From positions 1,149,690-1,213,689 of the forward strand of contig JAPZLL010000010.1 in the NCBI GenBank assembly GCA_036250225.1: 64,000 nt of DNA. The letters run 5' to 3'. Made by a program: the position numbers and the translations under genes. The stretch comes from Cercophora sp. LCS_1. Taxonomy: Eukaryota; Ascomycota; Sordariomycetes; Sordariales; Lasiosphaeriaceae. Position 1 is the stretch's first letter. The number at the start of each line of letters is the position of its first letter. Positions 52,860 through 63,559 of this stretch are shown here, piece by piece. Below the pieces are notes generated by a model. The model saw only the letters and a list, made by a program, of their open reading frames with translations. It made no database searches and was not told the DNA's origin.

Positions 52860-53315
52860 TGTTACGGCCTGCTCCAAGTACACCGAGGTGGGCCTAGTAA
52901 AGACAGATCGTAAGAGCGGACAGGGTAGTACAACACTCGAAAAGGAGATATACTGTCAAGCAGATTGTAGACTCCAAGGTCCCGGACAATGGGTCTCACT
53001 GAGCGGCGCTCAAGAACAATATATTGCTAGCGTGAGGATCCAAGAGTCCTCACACAGTTTTGAGCACAACTATCGTATCTATATACTTATAATGTTTGCC
53101 TCCAGGTCCCGAGCCTGTTGGTCCTGAGCCCCGGGACCAATACCCTCGGGTCCTTTACAACTGGCCCGAACCTTTTGGTCCCGAGCCGTTCCCTTCGGGA
53201 CCGTCCTGATTGGTTCCTACAGGGCTTGTGGGTCTTTGCACCCTGGGCCCAATAATTGGTGTCTCACTGTTGGTCCGTACTCCCTCCTTGAGGTCATGAC
53301 CTGGTGTCGTAACAC
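52860..53315. mobile_element. Probable solo LTR of a retrotransposon
   Basis: The 456-bp segment starts TGTTACG and ends CGTAACA, the perfect 7-bp inverted termini with TG..CA expected of fungal LTRs. Internally it has GGTCCCGAGCC/GGGACC-type repeats. Flanks CTAGG and CTATT match in three of five positions, as a decayed 5-bp target duplication might. No gag or pol sequence is next to it. Confidence 0.5.
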
Positions 53316-53357
53316 TATTAAGTTAATTAATTAAGTTGATTAGGTATTAGTTAATTG

Positions 53358-53374
53358 AAGAATAGTATCTTAAG
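53358..53374. repeat. Right copy of the 17-bp direct repeat
   Basis: Second copy of AAGAATAGTATCTTAAG, 670 bases from the first. Confidence 0.6.
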
Positions 53375-53912
53375 AGTCCTTTGGGGAAGCAAGCGCTTGC
53401 TTTTTGGGGATAGAGATGCTGGGATTATGTTGGAAGGTGTAATGGGAGTTGTGTACACTTAATAAGACATGTGGAATAATAAGTGCTATACCTCTTGCAC
53501 CGCCGAGGTCTTTTACTAGTGGTCAATGGAACTGTCTTTTGGTAAGGCTTTCGTTATTTCTGCCCAGGCCCGGTGTGTTGTATTGTAAACTTGCTTCAAA
53601 TGGCAACAATTCCTAGCTACACTAGTCCTATATCCAAGCACATATTCTCGCAAAGGTAAACAATATGGCTTCTACGAAGGGCACGAGAAAGCGAAGACAC
53701 GACTGTGTGTGCAACGTTCCAGCGAGACGACAAGTGTCATTGCGTTGGTGCCTATGTTTTGTTTGCATTTCGCTTTGAAACGACTCTGTTTAACCAGTTC
53801 CATCCAAAGAGAGAGGCATGATCCAAATTCCGATATGTAGGTTAGTTCCTAGCTGTAATTATGTGGGCAGGGAACTGAGATTCTAATCTAGGTGTAGCAA
53901 TGAGCCCAAAGA

Positions 53913-55655
53913 TTACTTGGGGACTCTGGTAAAGATCTCGCCGTCCGTTACTTGGTTGCCAAGCTTCCACTTGATGGCCCACACTTCGCCCGTGTCCTCT
54001 TTCCTCTGGAAGTGCAAAAGCCAGCTTGGGGCAGCGTAGTGAAATAAAGCGCGACTAATCCTCTCCTCGGCTGAAGGCAAAAAACAAAAGGTGTCGTAAT
54101 GGTAATGCCTGAGAATGTGCGTCTGGGTATCTCGTCCATTGACTCTGAACTTCAAGACGCCGCCTTCTTCAAAAACCTGAATCCACAACGCCTGGGTTTT
54201 GTGCTGATAGGCGCCGATGATGGCTGGATGGGGGGTCTCCTTGGTGTTGGGGGTGCGTCCCTTCTCCAGAGTCTCAACCATGGTTGTGTATCTCGTCCTC
54301 CATCGCTTTGCCGCGCCATCAGCAATTGGTACGAGGTCCAAAGGATGAGTGCTACCAATAACGGCTTGGAGGATGGTTTGAGCAACCCAATCGGCGACGT
54401 CCCCTTGTGAGATAGAGTTCGTGAGCACAACAATAGCCGCTTGCTGGCTGGGGACCATCATCAAACAGTGATTGTACCCAGGCATCGCACCATTGTGATA
54501 GAATATCGACGTGGGAGGGCGGTCTTCGCCAATGAGAGGCATGACATCCACGAGGTTGGGGTTAAACCCCATTTTGCCGAACTGGGTTGGTGTCGTTACC
54601 TTGGCCAGACCTAAAGCATACAGCTCATCGAAGCCGGAGGATCTGTTGGTGATGGCATATCCAGAAAGCACATCTCCAATGCGATGGAGAGGGGAGGGAT
54701 CTCCCCGAAACCCGGCCATCAACGCTTTCGCCCAGATGAGCATGTCATGCGCACTACTCCTGACTCTACCAGCAGGGGACATGGTGGTTCCATCTAGAAG
54801 GGGCACATCGGCGATTTGAACCGCCTCTCCGTCATCTGTAACCATGTACGGACGGGCTGTTGAATCGGCCGGGATCTTTGACTCAATGACCGTGGTTTGC
54901 CGCAGCTGCAGTGGATCAAGCACTCGTGTCTGTAGGGCGGAGCCCCATGAGCCGTACGTCACTCTCTCAATAATCTCACCGGCCAAGGCATACATCCAAT
55001 TGTTGTATTGCCACTTGGTGCGAAGAGGATAAGCCGGGGCGAGTTGGTTGATAGCTGCCAGGGTCAAGTTTTTGGGCACGAGGACTTCGTTCTCGGCTCC
55101 AAGCCAGAAACCGTCAAGCCTCTCCAACCCTATCTGGTGAGATAAGAGATCGACCAGCGTCAAGCGGTCGGCCAAATACGTGTCAGCGGTGAAGTGTAAT
55201 TCCGGGATATACGCTGTGATAGGCTTGTCCCAGTCTAGCAGCCCCTCGTAAACAAGCTCGGAGATAGTAGTCGCGACGAAAGCCTTGGTGAGCGAGCCAA
55301 GCGGGTACAGCGTGTTGGGGTTCGCAATAAGGTGTCTGTCGCGGTCGGAAAACCCGAGACTAAACTCGTCAATGACTTCGCCATGGTTCAAGACCGCAAT
55401 GGAAATTCCGGCAGTTCCCCCAATATCGCGGAGCTTTTCTACCGTCGGGAGAAGATCCTTCAATGCGTTTCGGGTGGTTTCGGCCGAGGTTGGTGGCTTG
55501 CTCACGAGGATGGGGAGCTGGGGAGCTTCCGCTGCCAGACCACCAGTCTGGCCGCAGAAGAAAAGGACGGCGAACGCTAACAGCATTGAGGCGCAAATGG
55601 CCAGCAAACTGGCTGGGCTCGATATCAACGGCACAAAAGGCCCCGCAAAAGACAT
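53913..55655 (-). CDS. Beta-lactamase-fold serine hydrolase (class C / esterase type), secreted or membrane-anchored
   Basis: Single exon, 580 residues from MSFAGPF, chosen because a hydrophobic signal or anchor (residues 14-34) follows directly; the frame remains open upstream without family similarity. Penicillin-binding/class C motifs: GSLTKAF with Ser121 and Lys124 (SxxK), WQYNNWMY with Tyr217 and Asn219 (YxN), and FYHNGAMPGYNHC in the place of the KTG box. A C-terminal lipocalin-like region follows (PHPAIIGAYQHKTQ). Fungal members include esterases, transesterases and thioesterase-like cluster enzymes that act on esters or lactones rather than antibiotics. Substrate unknown. Confidence 0.88.
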   Translation of the reverse strand: MSFAGPFVPLISSPASLLAICASMLLAFAVLFFCGQTGGLAAEAPQLPILVSKPPTSAETTRNALKDLLPTVEKLRDIGGTAGISIAVLNHGEVIDEFSLGFSDRDRHLIANPNTLYPLGSLTKAFVATTISELVYEGLLDWDKPITAYIPELHFTADTYLADRLTLVDLLSHQIGLERLDGFWLGAENEVLVPKNLTLAAINQLAPAYPLRTKWQYNNWMYALAGEIIERVTYGSWGSALQTRVLDPLQLRQTTVIESKIPADSTARPYMVTDDGEAVQIADVPLLDGTTMSPAGRVRSSAHDMLIWAKALMAGFRGDPSPLHRIGDVLSGYAITNRSSGFDELYALGLAKVTTPTQFGKMGFNPNLVDVMPLIGEDRPPTSIFYHNGAMPGYNHCLMMVPSQQAAIVVLTNSISQGDVADWVAQTILQAVIGSTHPLDLVPIADGAAKRWRTRYTTMVETLEKGRTPNTKETPHPAIIGAYQHKTQALWIQVFEEGGVLKFRVNGRDTQTHILRHYHYDTFCFLPSAEERISRALFHYAAPSWLLHFQRKEDTGEVWAIKWKLGNQVTDGEIFTRVPK

Positions 55656-56233
55656 CAAGAGTGAGCTGGGATGGTTGTTGACTCGAGAGACCAAGAATGG
55701 GTTTGGGTGAGGAAAAGGGCGGGGAGGCGGTCTGGAAAGCAATTGCTCGCAACCAGAACAACGCGCCTCGAACGAGGCAGCGCAAGCTCCCCACTTCTCC
55801 CGGGCGGGCAGGGAGGCGAGAGCGCATTGTACTGGTACCAATCGTTGCCCATGTCCACAGTGCGCGCACTGTCGTTTGACGTTCCGGCAAGGCATGTCCG
55901 CCCCGAACTGAGGTGGTTGGAGAGCAAAGGTCGAGGCCAATCAATAGGCAGACAGCGCCCCGGACACGTCTGCTTACATGGGGATGCGGCTTGTTACTAG
56001 TGTCCCACCCAGCTTAAATGCAATAGCCTCATCTCAGCGCGTCGAGACGCATAGCCGTCCGGACAGACAAGACCCCGAGAATCATTCTCTGTGTTCTGCC
56101 ATCACACCCAACGATATCCAACAGGAAAGTAACTCAGTACAGGTGCGTCCCTCAATTGCTCGCTCCGCAGCGCTATAAGCGCTCGGAAAATCTGATATGG
56201 GTTGGGTCCTGACGTGTGGCAAGCCCTGATGAG
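55656..56233. other. Region between serine hydrolase and NLR-like gene
   Basis: Divergent spacing of about 580 bases. A frame from ATG 55978 to about 56136 could be a first exon of the NLR-like gene if the donor GTGCGT at 56137 is joined to an acceptor at about 56233 (phase 0, CTGAC branch between), but no motif confirms this. Confidence 0.4.
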
Positions 56234-59200
56234 GCCTGGAGGGCAGCACTTGGCAGGGCAAAAATCGAACTTGGCGACGAGGACTTCTCCAAATTTGTAT
56301 CTGGTCACACTTTTGACACGTGCCTCCAGGCAATCACCAACCAGCGAGCAAGGTTCTCCGCTGCATTTCCCAGCTACCTCCGGGTTCTCAAACCAGTCCT
56401 GGATTTCCTTTCCAGTTTTGAGAAGGCTATCAGCTCGCTGACTCAAAGCCACCCCGAGATTGCGTGTCTGGTCTGGGGTAGCGTTCAATTCCTTTTAATT
56501 GTATATAAGCACACGGTCGATCCAACGATGCTGCTAATAACGAGCTGGTCACTAACTACCTACCTACCTCCTTCCACTATTTTAGATTGCTTCCAAGTTC
56601 TCAAAATGCCTTGTTGCAGTTTCGGAAATGCTGGAGAGCATCTCCAAGGCCATGCCTCGGGTCGAGCAATACGCCAATCTTTTCCCAACTCACAACCGGC
56701 TCCACCTTCGACTCATCGACATCTATCAGGGTTTCATCATATTCTGCGCCAAGGCATTTAGGTTCTTCAAAACCAAGACCTGGTGTAAGTATCCGCTTCT
56801 GTCGAGGCTGGCCCCGTGTCGGGGGTATTTGCATGTTTGCAACGAATATTGGGTCCGTGGCTGACTTAGTTTGTTATTGAACTGCTCTAGACATTGTTAT
56901 CAAGCTTGCTTGGAAGACTTTGGATAGCGACTTCAACCTCGCCGTTGCCAAAATTCGAAGCGACGCAGAGGAGTTTGAAAAGGAGGCCAAGGCATCAAAT
57001 GTCGTCGTGGGCTTCCAACGGGAAAAAGAGGCATGCAAGCGCCACAAAGAGGTCATGCAGGCGATTCCTCATGGCATCGACGCAATCGTTTTAGCCAAGG
57101 CGCACTTTGCAGTCACCCACCCGCGTAACGGTAGATTCCAAGGGAGAGACGTCGAACTCGCGGAGCTCCACCGTACCCTGACCGAGCCCACACCAGCCAG
57201 TCAGCGAAGTCTAAAGGTGGTAGCCATACAGGGCTTGGGCGGCTTGGGCAAAACCACGCTGGCTTCGGAATACGCCTACAAATTTCGAAGCGCTTACAAT
57301 GCGGTTTTCTGGTTAAAGGCCGAATCGCTAGTTGTCCTTCAGCAGAAATACCATAGTGGGGTTGTTAAATACCTTCAAACAACGAGCGGCAGCGGGGCTC
57401 TCGCTGCAGAAACGGACCTGAAGAAACTGTCCCAGGCAGCGAACAATTGACTTTCCTCGACGGGTAAGTACCCCCCTAGCTTAATACGTCACACCCTGCG
57501 GGCAAATTTCGCTGACTTGGCCACTTTGCAGACACTTCTTGGCCTCTGATCTTCGACAATGTTGACGACGCGGCGACGGTGCGCGAGTACTAGCCAAATG
57601 GAGGAAACGGCGCAATAATATTCACCACGCGAGACCGGGATGTCGCCGACAGTCTTTCAACCAAGCAGCTGCGACTCGAGGGCTTCGACGACGACCAAGG
57701 CTCCTCTCTGCTTCAATCACAAATCGGTCTGAACGGGCCAACCTCGGATATGTCCCGCCAGATCGTTCACGAACTGGGCGGTCTGCCGCTCGCCCTTTGC
57801 CAGATGGGTTCCTATATCAGGCAGACACGCTGCACGCTACACGAATTCCACAGGCTGCTGTGCGAGCGCATAAATTCTCGACGGTTATACTCAGACACAA
57901 TGAGCGCCTCGAGTTTGCAATACTCTGACACAATAGCTAGCTGCTGCAAACTATTCTTTACCCGCTTGTCCAAAAGCTCCCAGCATCTTCTCAACGTCCT
58001 TGCCTTTTTCCAGACCAACGGGGTCGATGAGAAGGTTGTCACTGAGGGGTGCGTGACAATTTCCCGCCTGAGCCGTCTCGCTGACCCCTTGGAGTGGAAC
58101 AACGTGGTGCGCATATTGGCCAAGTACGACCTCATCTCACGGTCGCCAAGCCCTGACGACCCCACAGGCGGACAGTTCATTAGGATGCACCGGGTTGTCA
58201 AGCTTTATGCACTCCACACGCTTGATAATGTAACGAACCCGGCCTCGTGGGCTGAGGCACTTGAGGATTGAGGATGCAGTCGGACTCCTAGATCAAGTGT
58301 TCCCCTCCCGCCCAGACAATAGTGGGACTATGTGCAGGGACTGGGTTGCGTGTGCGAAATGGCTTCCCCACGTGCTCAGTATGAAGGAGGAATTTGACTT
58401 TTCATGGAGGTCTACGGTCTCCAACGGTGGCACCAAACCTCCAAGGGCACTCGGGGAGCTGCTTGCCAACTGTACCTACTTCATGTGGGAGCGTGGGATT
58501 GGGAATCCCTTATCCTTTGCACAAAAGGCGCTGGAGGTCTGTGACCTGATTTTACCCGCTGACGATCCTGACCCCATCAGGGCCGACACGGCAACCATCA
58601 TCGGAGCTCTCAAACTGCCTGTGTTCTCAACACGCAAGGAATGTCTTACCTTGTTTCAGAAGGCCCTCAACCTACGATCAAGGTGGTTAGAGGCGGCCTC
58701 GGCACCATGCAAGAACGACTTTCTCCAGTTGGCAAACGCCTACAACAACACAGGGGCTGCTTACCTTGTCCTGGAGGAGTATAACAACGCACTGCCGCTC
58801 TTCAAGAAAGCGCTCGACATCAAGTTGACACTTAGCGACGAGAGTTCGATGCCATACGACATTGGGCTCAGCTACTACAACATTTGCCGGGTCGAGATGG
58901 GGCAAAAGCGAATGCCCAAAGCTCTGGAAAATTGCCGTCGCGCAGTCGCGCTTGTGGAAAAGGCAAACGGAAGAGAAGACTTCAGATCAAATCAATTTCG
59001 TTTCACGCTCGCTGATTTGCTCATTGTCTGCAGCGACGTGGAAGCGGGGCTCACTTTGCACGAGGAAACCTTGGCGATTCGCGAGAAGGTCATGGGCTCC
59101 CAAGGTAACAACACCAGTGTAAGTTACTACGGGTTGGCATGCGTATATCAGCAGCTAGGACGCTTCACCGATGCACTGTAAATTCGCCCAGCACAATGCG

Positions 59201-59529
59201 CTCTAAGCATTTCCCAATTTCCCCAGGGGTAGAAGTACCTGCCTGGTATCTAGGTATGTACTACCCAAAGTACTGACCTTTTTTTTACCACTAGCGCGGC
59301 CGTTAATAACGCAATCGAGGCGTTTCAAAACTACGCGGATAGTGACAACAGATTAGCAAGATGCTTTTTCAGGAAGTCGCTCGTGCTCAAATCGCTCACC
59401 CTAGAGGCTGAATCAAAAGAAGCCCTCAAAGCGGCTCAGGGACTCATAGCAAAGCTTTTGGGGGTATCCTCCTGTATTAGTCAGTCCGTAGAGGACTTCG
59501 ATTCATTAGTCTCATACTACAACAGGTAG
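56234..59529 (+). pseudogene. NB-ARC / TPR (NLR-like STAND) gene, disabled
   Basis: Exons 56234-56500, 56586-56784, 56891-57463, 57532-59177 and 59295-59529. An N-terminal helical region (AWRAALGRAKIELGDEDF) is followed by an NB-ARC P-loop IQGLGGLGKTTLASEYA near 57231-57270, Walker-B-like WPLIFDNVDD, GAIIFTTRDRDVA and ELGGLPLALCQMGSYI. TPR-type helices follow (YNNTGAAYLVLEEYNNALPLFKKA and onward; only the pattern is given). The frame is interrupted by TGA at 57448 and TAG at 57591, each where a Trp codon is expected, and by a one-base frameshift near 58265. Such proteins act in heterokaryon incompatibility and immunity-like cell death in fungi. This allele should not give full-length protein. 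Confidence 0.85.
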
Positions 59530-59699
59530 AATGTCGTTTCGTAATCATTATGCCAATGAGATAGACTTTTCTTTGGGTGAGCCGTTATAGTGGTAGATAT
59601 TAAGAACAGCACAGCGCGTCCACGTTCTTCCCATGCACTTTGCCCCTCATCTGAACTCAGCACTCTAATCCCCAATCCAGTTCTTAACACTGGGTACTG

Positions 59700-60869
59700 C
59701 TAAGAAAACACCAGTGCCCGAGTCTCGATACTTGCTGTAGGGTAACTATTCCTCGGGATAGACTCATCCAGTAGGCTGCACGAGCTGTGCAAACAAACTT
59801 ATTCGAGGTCAGGTTCGCAATGGATTGAGAGGAGGTGGGTAGGACACGTACATCGGGATTGCGTGGACAGACTTGTGTCCCAGTTCTTGAAGATGACGCC
59901 TTCTTGCTTTGACATGGCGCTCTGATAGTACCACTCGAACGAGGGATCGTAGGGTGCGTAGTAAATATCGCCCACAAAGCGGCGGCCTACCTGATCAACG
60001 GCAATGAGCTTCTCTACTGGAGACGTTCGGCCATCGCAGAGGACTAAGGGCCAATTGTAAATGGTATACTCGATGGGGCGCCAAAAGCTACGGTGGACTG
60101 GTCAGATTGTCCGGAAACGTGAGTTCCATTTATTAGAGTACCATGTATACTCACTTGATTATCTGTACGCGTCCCTTGAGCAGCTCTTTGGCTTCCTCAC
60201 CTAGATGCTTTCTGACCCGCTTCAGCAATGTGTACTCAGTGGCATCTTGGGCGTCTTTGGTCAGTTTGATGGCTCGGTGAGAGGATTAGCACCTTAGCTG
60301 AAAAGCTGAGGACTTACCCGTGTGAACCATTTGTGACGGCGCAAGTGCAAATGTGGGCTCCTGCAGCTCCAGGGGCGAGACTAGGATGTTCGGGTCCCGC
60401 TTCGACTGCTCCATTTGTTCTCTAAGCTGGAAGTAGAGCCGACAGGGCCGGCACGTGTTAGTTCCATCGTCATTTTTACAAGGAAAGCACCTGGAGCAAT
60501 CCGGGTATATAGAAGAGGGCGTACCCGCCAATTAAAAACCACAACCTTGTTGGCGCCGGGGACGTTGTTGCGGATGATCGCTTCGACCTCGGGTAAGTAC
60601 TGTTCTTCAACGACCCGCGCATCTGTAAACGCAGAGAATGACTGATCGTGCTTGATGAACCGGAACCCGTGTGTTTCGAGGCTATACAGTTCTTCTTCAC
60701 CCCTGATATCGCTCAGCTCGATCCCCGCCCTGGGCTCCGTCTCAACGTTTGTTATGGGGGCATCGGGGAAATCCACTGGTTGCCCGATGTAGAGCCGAAA
60801 CGGTTTCTCTGTCTTGTACAACTTAAGCCGCTTGAGAAAGTTGATCGAGACAGATATCTTGGGAGCCAT
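59700..60869 (-). CDS. CmcJ/AsaB/NvfI-family oxygenase-like protein
   Basis: Exons 60525-60869, 60318-60426, 60155-60254, 59848-60087 and 59700-59784 give 292 residues. Family hallmarks: ELYSLETHGFRFIKHDQSF, EEQYLPEVEAIIRNNVPGANKVVVFNWR, QMVHTDAQDA with an HxD Fe-binding motif, IINFWRPIEYTIYNWPLVLCDGRT, and the ending SIETRALVFS, obtained by the donor GTGTCC at 59847. Relatives include AsaB, the novofumigatonin endoperoxygenase NvfI and gibberellin desaturase-like enzymes, generally Fe(II)/2-oxoglutarate oxygenases in fungal metabolite pathways. The distal His, usually in a TPHxxF context near the C-terminus, reads TSCSLLD here, so metal binding may be impaired. No biosynthetic core gene is nearby. 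Confidence 0.82.
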
Positions 60870-62084
60870 TTTAGCGTTGTTCCCAGGGAGAAGCTAGTAG
60901 GTAACGTAGGCACTGGTGGACACAAGGGTGAAAGTGATGGGTAGATAGCCGACGCAGCACAGCCGTGATACGGGCTGCAGATGGGTATCTGGGAGAATGA
61001 TAAGGAAATTCGAGCTAAACTGGCGCTAGGCCGGCACGATTTTGCCCCGCGCAGGTAATTGAAAGGCTTGCTAATAACCGCCGCCCGGATGGAGTCCAAG
61101 ACACAAAGTGTGCGGCTCGTGTCAGTGACTAACCGACCCAGCCCCCCCACTATGTCCGCATTACACCAAGTATTTCGAATCATTTGATCACCCCCCGCAT
61201 GGACGTACCGCAAGGCTTGCAGATAAACTTGGGGGGTGATAACGTAATAGAAACGAAGCAGGAAACTCGATAGTGGTGCCCTCTTGTCCACTGCCCCCGA
61301 ACCTACGGAGTCCCGACTCGACCGGGCCCTGATTTGGGTATTGAGGATACAGTCATGCCCGCACCTCAGCCTGCTGGCTCCTTGGAGATCTACTGCAAAG
61401 AACTTTAGCAAAGCCCCAAACCAGCAACAATATCTGACTTTTCGCCTTACAAGAACGGACAAGCACCCAGTGTGTATTGTAGAATAGCTCTACCACTATG
61501 CCTCACCCTGGCCAGTACTCTGCCCATTATCCTCAGGCAAATAAAGCCAAGCATTCGTACAACCGCTCTGGCACCAGTCAGGTCGATATGCCTGCCTCGG
61601 CATCGAACCAAGCCCAACTATGGCGGCAATGGCTCCCCCCTGGAAGCCTCGACACTGACAAGGCAGGCCAGAATGATTACAAGCGTTTCATTCCGATCAA
61701 CCAAACCCAAGCCGTCACCAACATTGGCTAGGTCTCAAGGTGCTTGTCCCGCTGCGTGGAAGATAGCCGTGCTGACCCCCGCTCAGAGGCATTTGGGGAG
61801 TCCGGCTGTGGCATAGTTTTTGGAGGAGGACGGAGACCAGTTGATTTGATCTTGTTTCACCCTGGACTTCGTTGGGACACCAAACGCGGAGCTTAGCTCA
61901 GAATGTCACTGCTCTTGGCGATTTGGAAGGGAAAACTGGCCAAGCTTGAACTCGGCTACATTCATTGAATTGATTCATAACCTCACTTTCCAGTGCTCAT
62001 TTTCTGTGTCCTCCTGTGCTTGTTCTGTCTACCTATCTTGTTGCACCCGCTCAAAGTAGCCACTTGAAGACAAACCCACACTGT
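60870..62084. other. Intergenic region, one doubtful small frame
   Basis: 1.2 kb between two minus-strand genes. Apart from the small frame at 61498-61731, nothing recognisable. Confidence 0.45.
61498..61731 (+). CDS. Doubtful 77-residue ORF
   Basis: An ATG-started frame encodes a hydrophilic Gln/Ser/Asn-containing protein (start MPHPGQYSAHYPQANK) with balanced composition and a TAG stop. There is no signal peptide, domain or intron. It could be a small unknown gene or a remnant. Confidence 0.25.
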   Translation: MPHPGQYSAHYPQANKAKHSYNRSGTSQVDMPASASNQAQLWRQWLPPGSLDTDKAGQNDYKRFIPINQTQAVTNIG

Positions 62085-63049
62085 CTAGATCTTTGAACCC
62101 TCTGTGTCCTGGCCAAGTTTCTCCAGCATCCGCTTGAAGGCTTCAATCGATGGCTGCAACTTATCGCGGACTGCCTGGTTCGACTCGAAATCCCCAACCG
62201 CCTTGAGGTTCTGTCCCATCCTGACGGAGTTGGTGGTGCCACACAGAACCTGCGTGCCACCAAGTCCGAGGATGAGGAGGTAAAAAGCAAGCTCCTTTTC
62301 GATATTGAGCCTCTCAGCCACCAAAGCGATGAGCTCTGAAGCCATGACCTCGGGGTTGTGAGCGAGCATCCAGAATGCTTGATAGGTCAGCCCCTTGTCT
62401 TCGCAAAAGGCTCAAACGCCAGGATCGAAAGATGTTTCCTTGTAAAAGTGATTCTGCACAATCTCAGGCTTAACAGTCGCGGCCTCGTACACCTTGACAA
62501 GCTGGGGTAGGGCGAAGTTGGAGACACCCAGGCGTCGAATCCTGTGTGGGACAAAAGTCTCAAACACCTTCCAGGCCTTGATGTTGTCGTTTTCATTCTC
62601 GAACGGTGCGTGGAGAAGCAGCGCGTCAATGTAGTCGACCTTGAGGTGTTCGAATGACTGTTCGATCGACTCCCAAACTTGGGCTTCCATGTCTTGGTCA
62701 GGGTTAAAGGGGATCTTATCCTTGTCGTGGGCCCAGAGAGGTGGGAATTTGGTCTGGATCTGTGCCCAGCGCGCTTTGTCAGAGCCACGCAAGGTTTCCT
62801 CACCGAGTGCTAGTGGTGGTGCAAATGGTTTAAATTTACAAACAAATCCTCGCGCTTAATGCTAGACTTAATAGCAGCTTGGATGCCATCGCCCGTCAGC
62901 GGTTCATTGTACGCGGTGGGGTAGTTCGCTGTGTCGATGGCCCTGAAGCCCGCAATGAGCGCTTCCTTGGTGAGCTCGCCTGTCCTTTCCTTCTTGTACG
63001 CTGTTCCATACATCAGCATCGAACCCTGGGTCGCTGAGGTGGTTGCCAT
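62085..63049 (-). pseudogene. Aldo/keto reductase gene with one premature stop
   Basis: Exons 62840-63049 and 62085-62759 (intron 80 nt, GTAAAT ... CACAG, branch CTGAC) encode a 294-residue AKR: FRAIDTANYPTAYNEPLTGDGI with the catalytic Asp-Tyr region, LFIQTKFPPLW rebuilt by splicing, VDYIDALLLHAPF and IRRLGVSNFALPQL. Codon 186 is TGA (62412-62414) where the family has Arg in PxVRAFCEDKG, a CGA to TGA change. Downstream the frame continues intact through YQAFWMLAHNPEV and LCGTTNSVRMGQNL to a normal end. It may be a recently inactivated gene, a truncated allele or a base error. Confidence 0.75.
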
Positions 63050-63439
63050 TTTCAATGTCAGCGATGGCGAGAAGTGGTGAAGGACAGACAGAATCGAGCG
63101 GACTCCAAAGGGCGTGGCGCAGCCAAAGTTGCGAGGGACCATGCTTCTAGAAAACTTTCTGGGAATTAATGAGCTCGTCCCTGCCTGCATTTCCCCTCGC
63201 GGGCAGGTGTAAAAGTGGGTGTGCAAATGTGTTGGGTTGGCATGCAGCTGCTATAACACACTAACAATAAGCCATTAGCCTTAACCCAACCTAACCTAGG
63301 ACTAAACTTAGAATAGTTCAGTAATCTTAAGTCGTAGTGAGATCTAGATCGATTAATTAACTCATAAAATAAGGAATTGATCGTCGGTGTCGCGAAACAC
63401 AGTGTCACGTGATATTTAAAAATCCTAACCCTCTATTCC
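63050..63439. other. AT-rich intergenic region
   Basis: Promoter side of the AKR gene, then increasingly AT-rich DNA with a CACGTGATATTTAAA stretch at 63406-63420. No gene seen. Confidence 0.5.
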
Positions 63440-63466
63440 GCGATGAATTTCAGTGAAATTCATCGC
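63440..63466. repeat. 27-bp palindrome built from GCGATGAATTTCA
   Basis: GCGATGAATTTCA, a central G, then its exact reverse complement TGAAATTCATCGC. It contains one inverted and one direct copy of the motif repeated further on. Confidence 0.9.
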
Positions 63467-63519
63467 TCGACAGGGGGTCTTTGTATGGGGGCGCTCGGGC
63501 CTCCTAAGCGACGGGGGGG

Positions 63520-63559
63520 GTGAAATTCATCGCTTTGGGAGTGGGGTGAAATTCATCGC
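63520..63559. repeat. Two further GTGAAATTCATCGC copies
   Basis: The 14-mer GTGAAATTCATCGC occurs at 63520-63533 and 63546-63559 in the same orientation, in addition to 63453-63466. Confidence 0.9.

Larger units (their letters stand above)
50881..53912. other. AT-rich, RIP-like degraded island
   Basis: Unlike the surrounding GC-rich DNA, this 3-kb stretch is AT-rich and contains no intact gene. It holds the decayed aldo/keto reductase at 51467-52555 and a probable solo LTR at 52860-53315. The remainder (50881-51466 and 53375-53912) shows no gene. Confidence 0.65.

Noticed and set aside
56197..56233. ATG at 56197 as start of the NLR-like gene
   Set aside because: Its frame stops within ten codons and does not join the conserved frame starting at AWRAALG.
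63422..63432. CCTAACCCT resembling the fungal telomere unit
   Set aside because: Only one unit is present, so there is no telomeric array.
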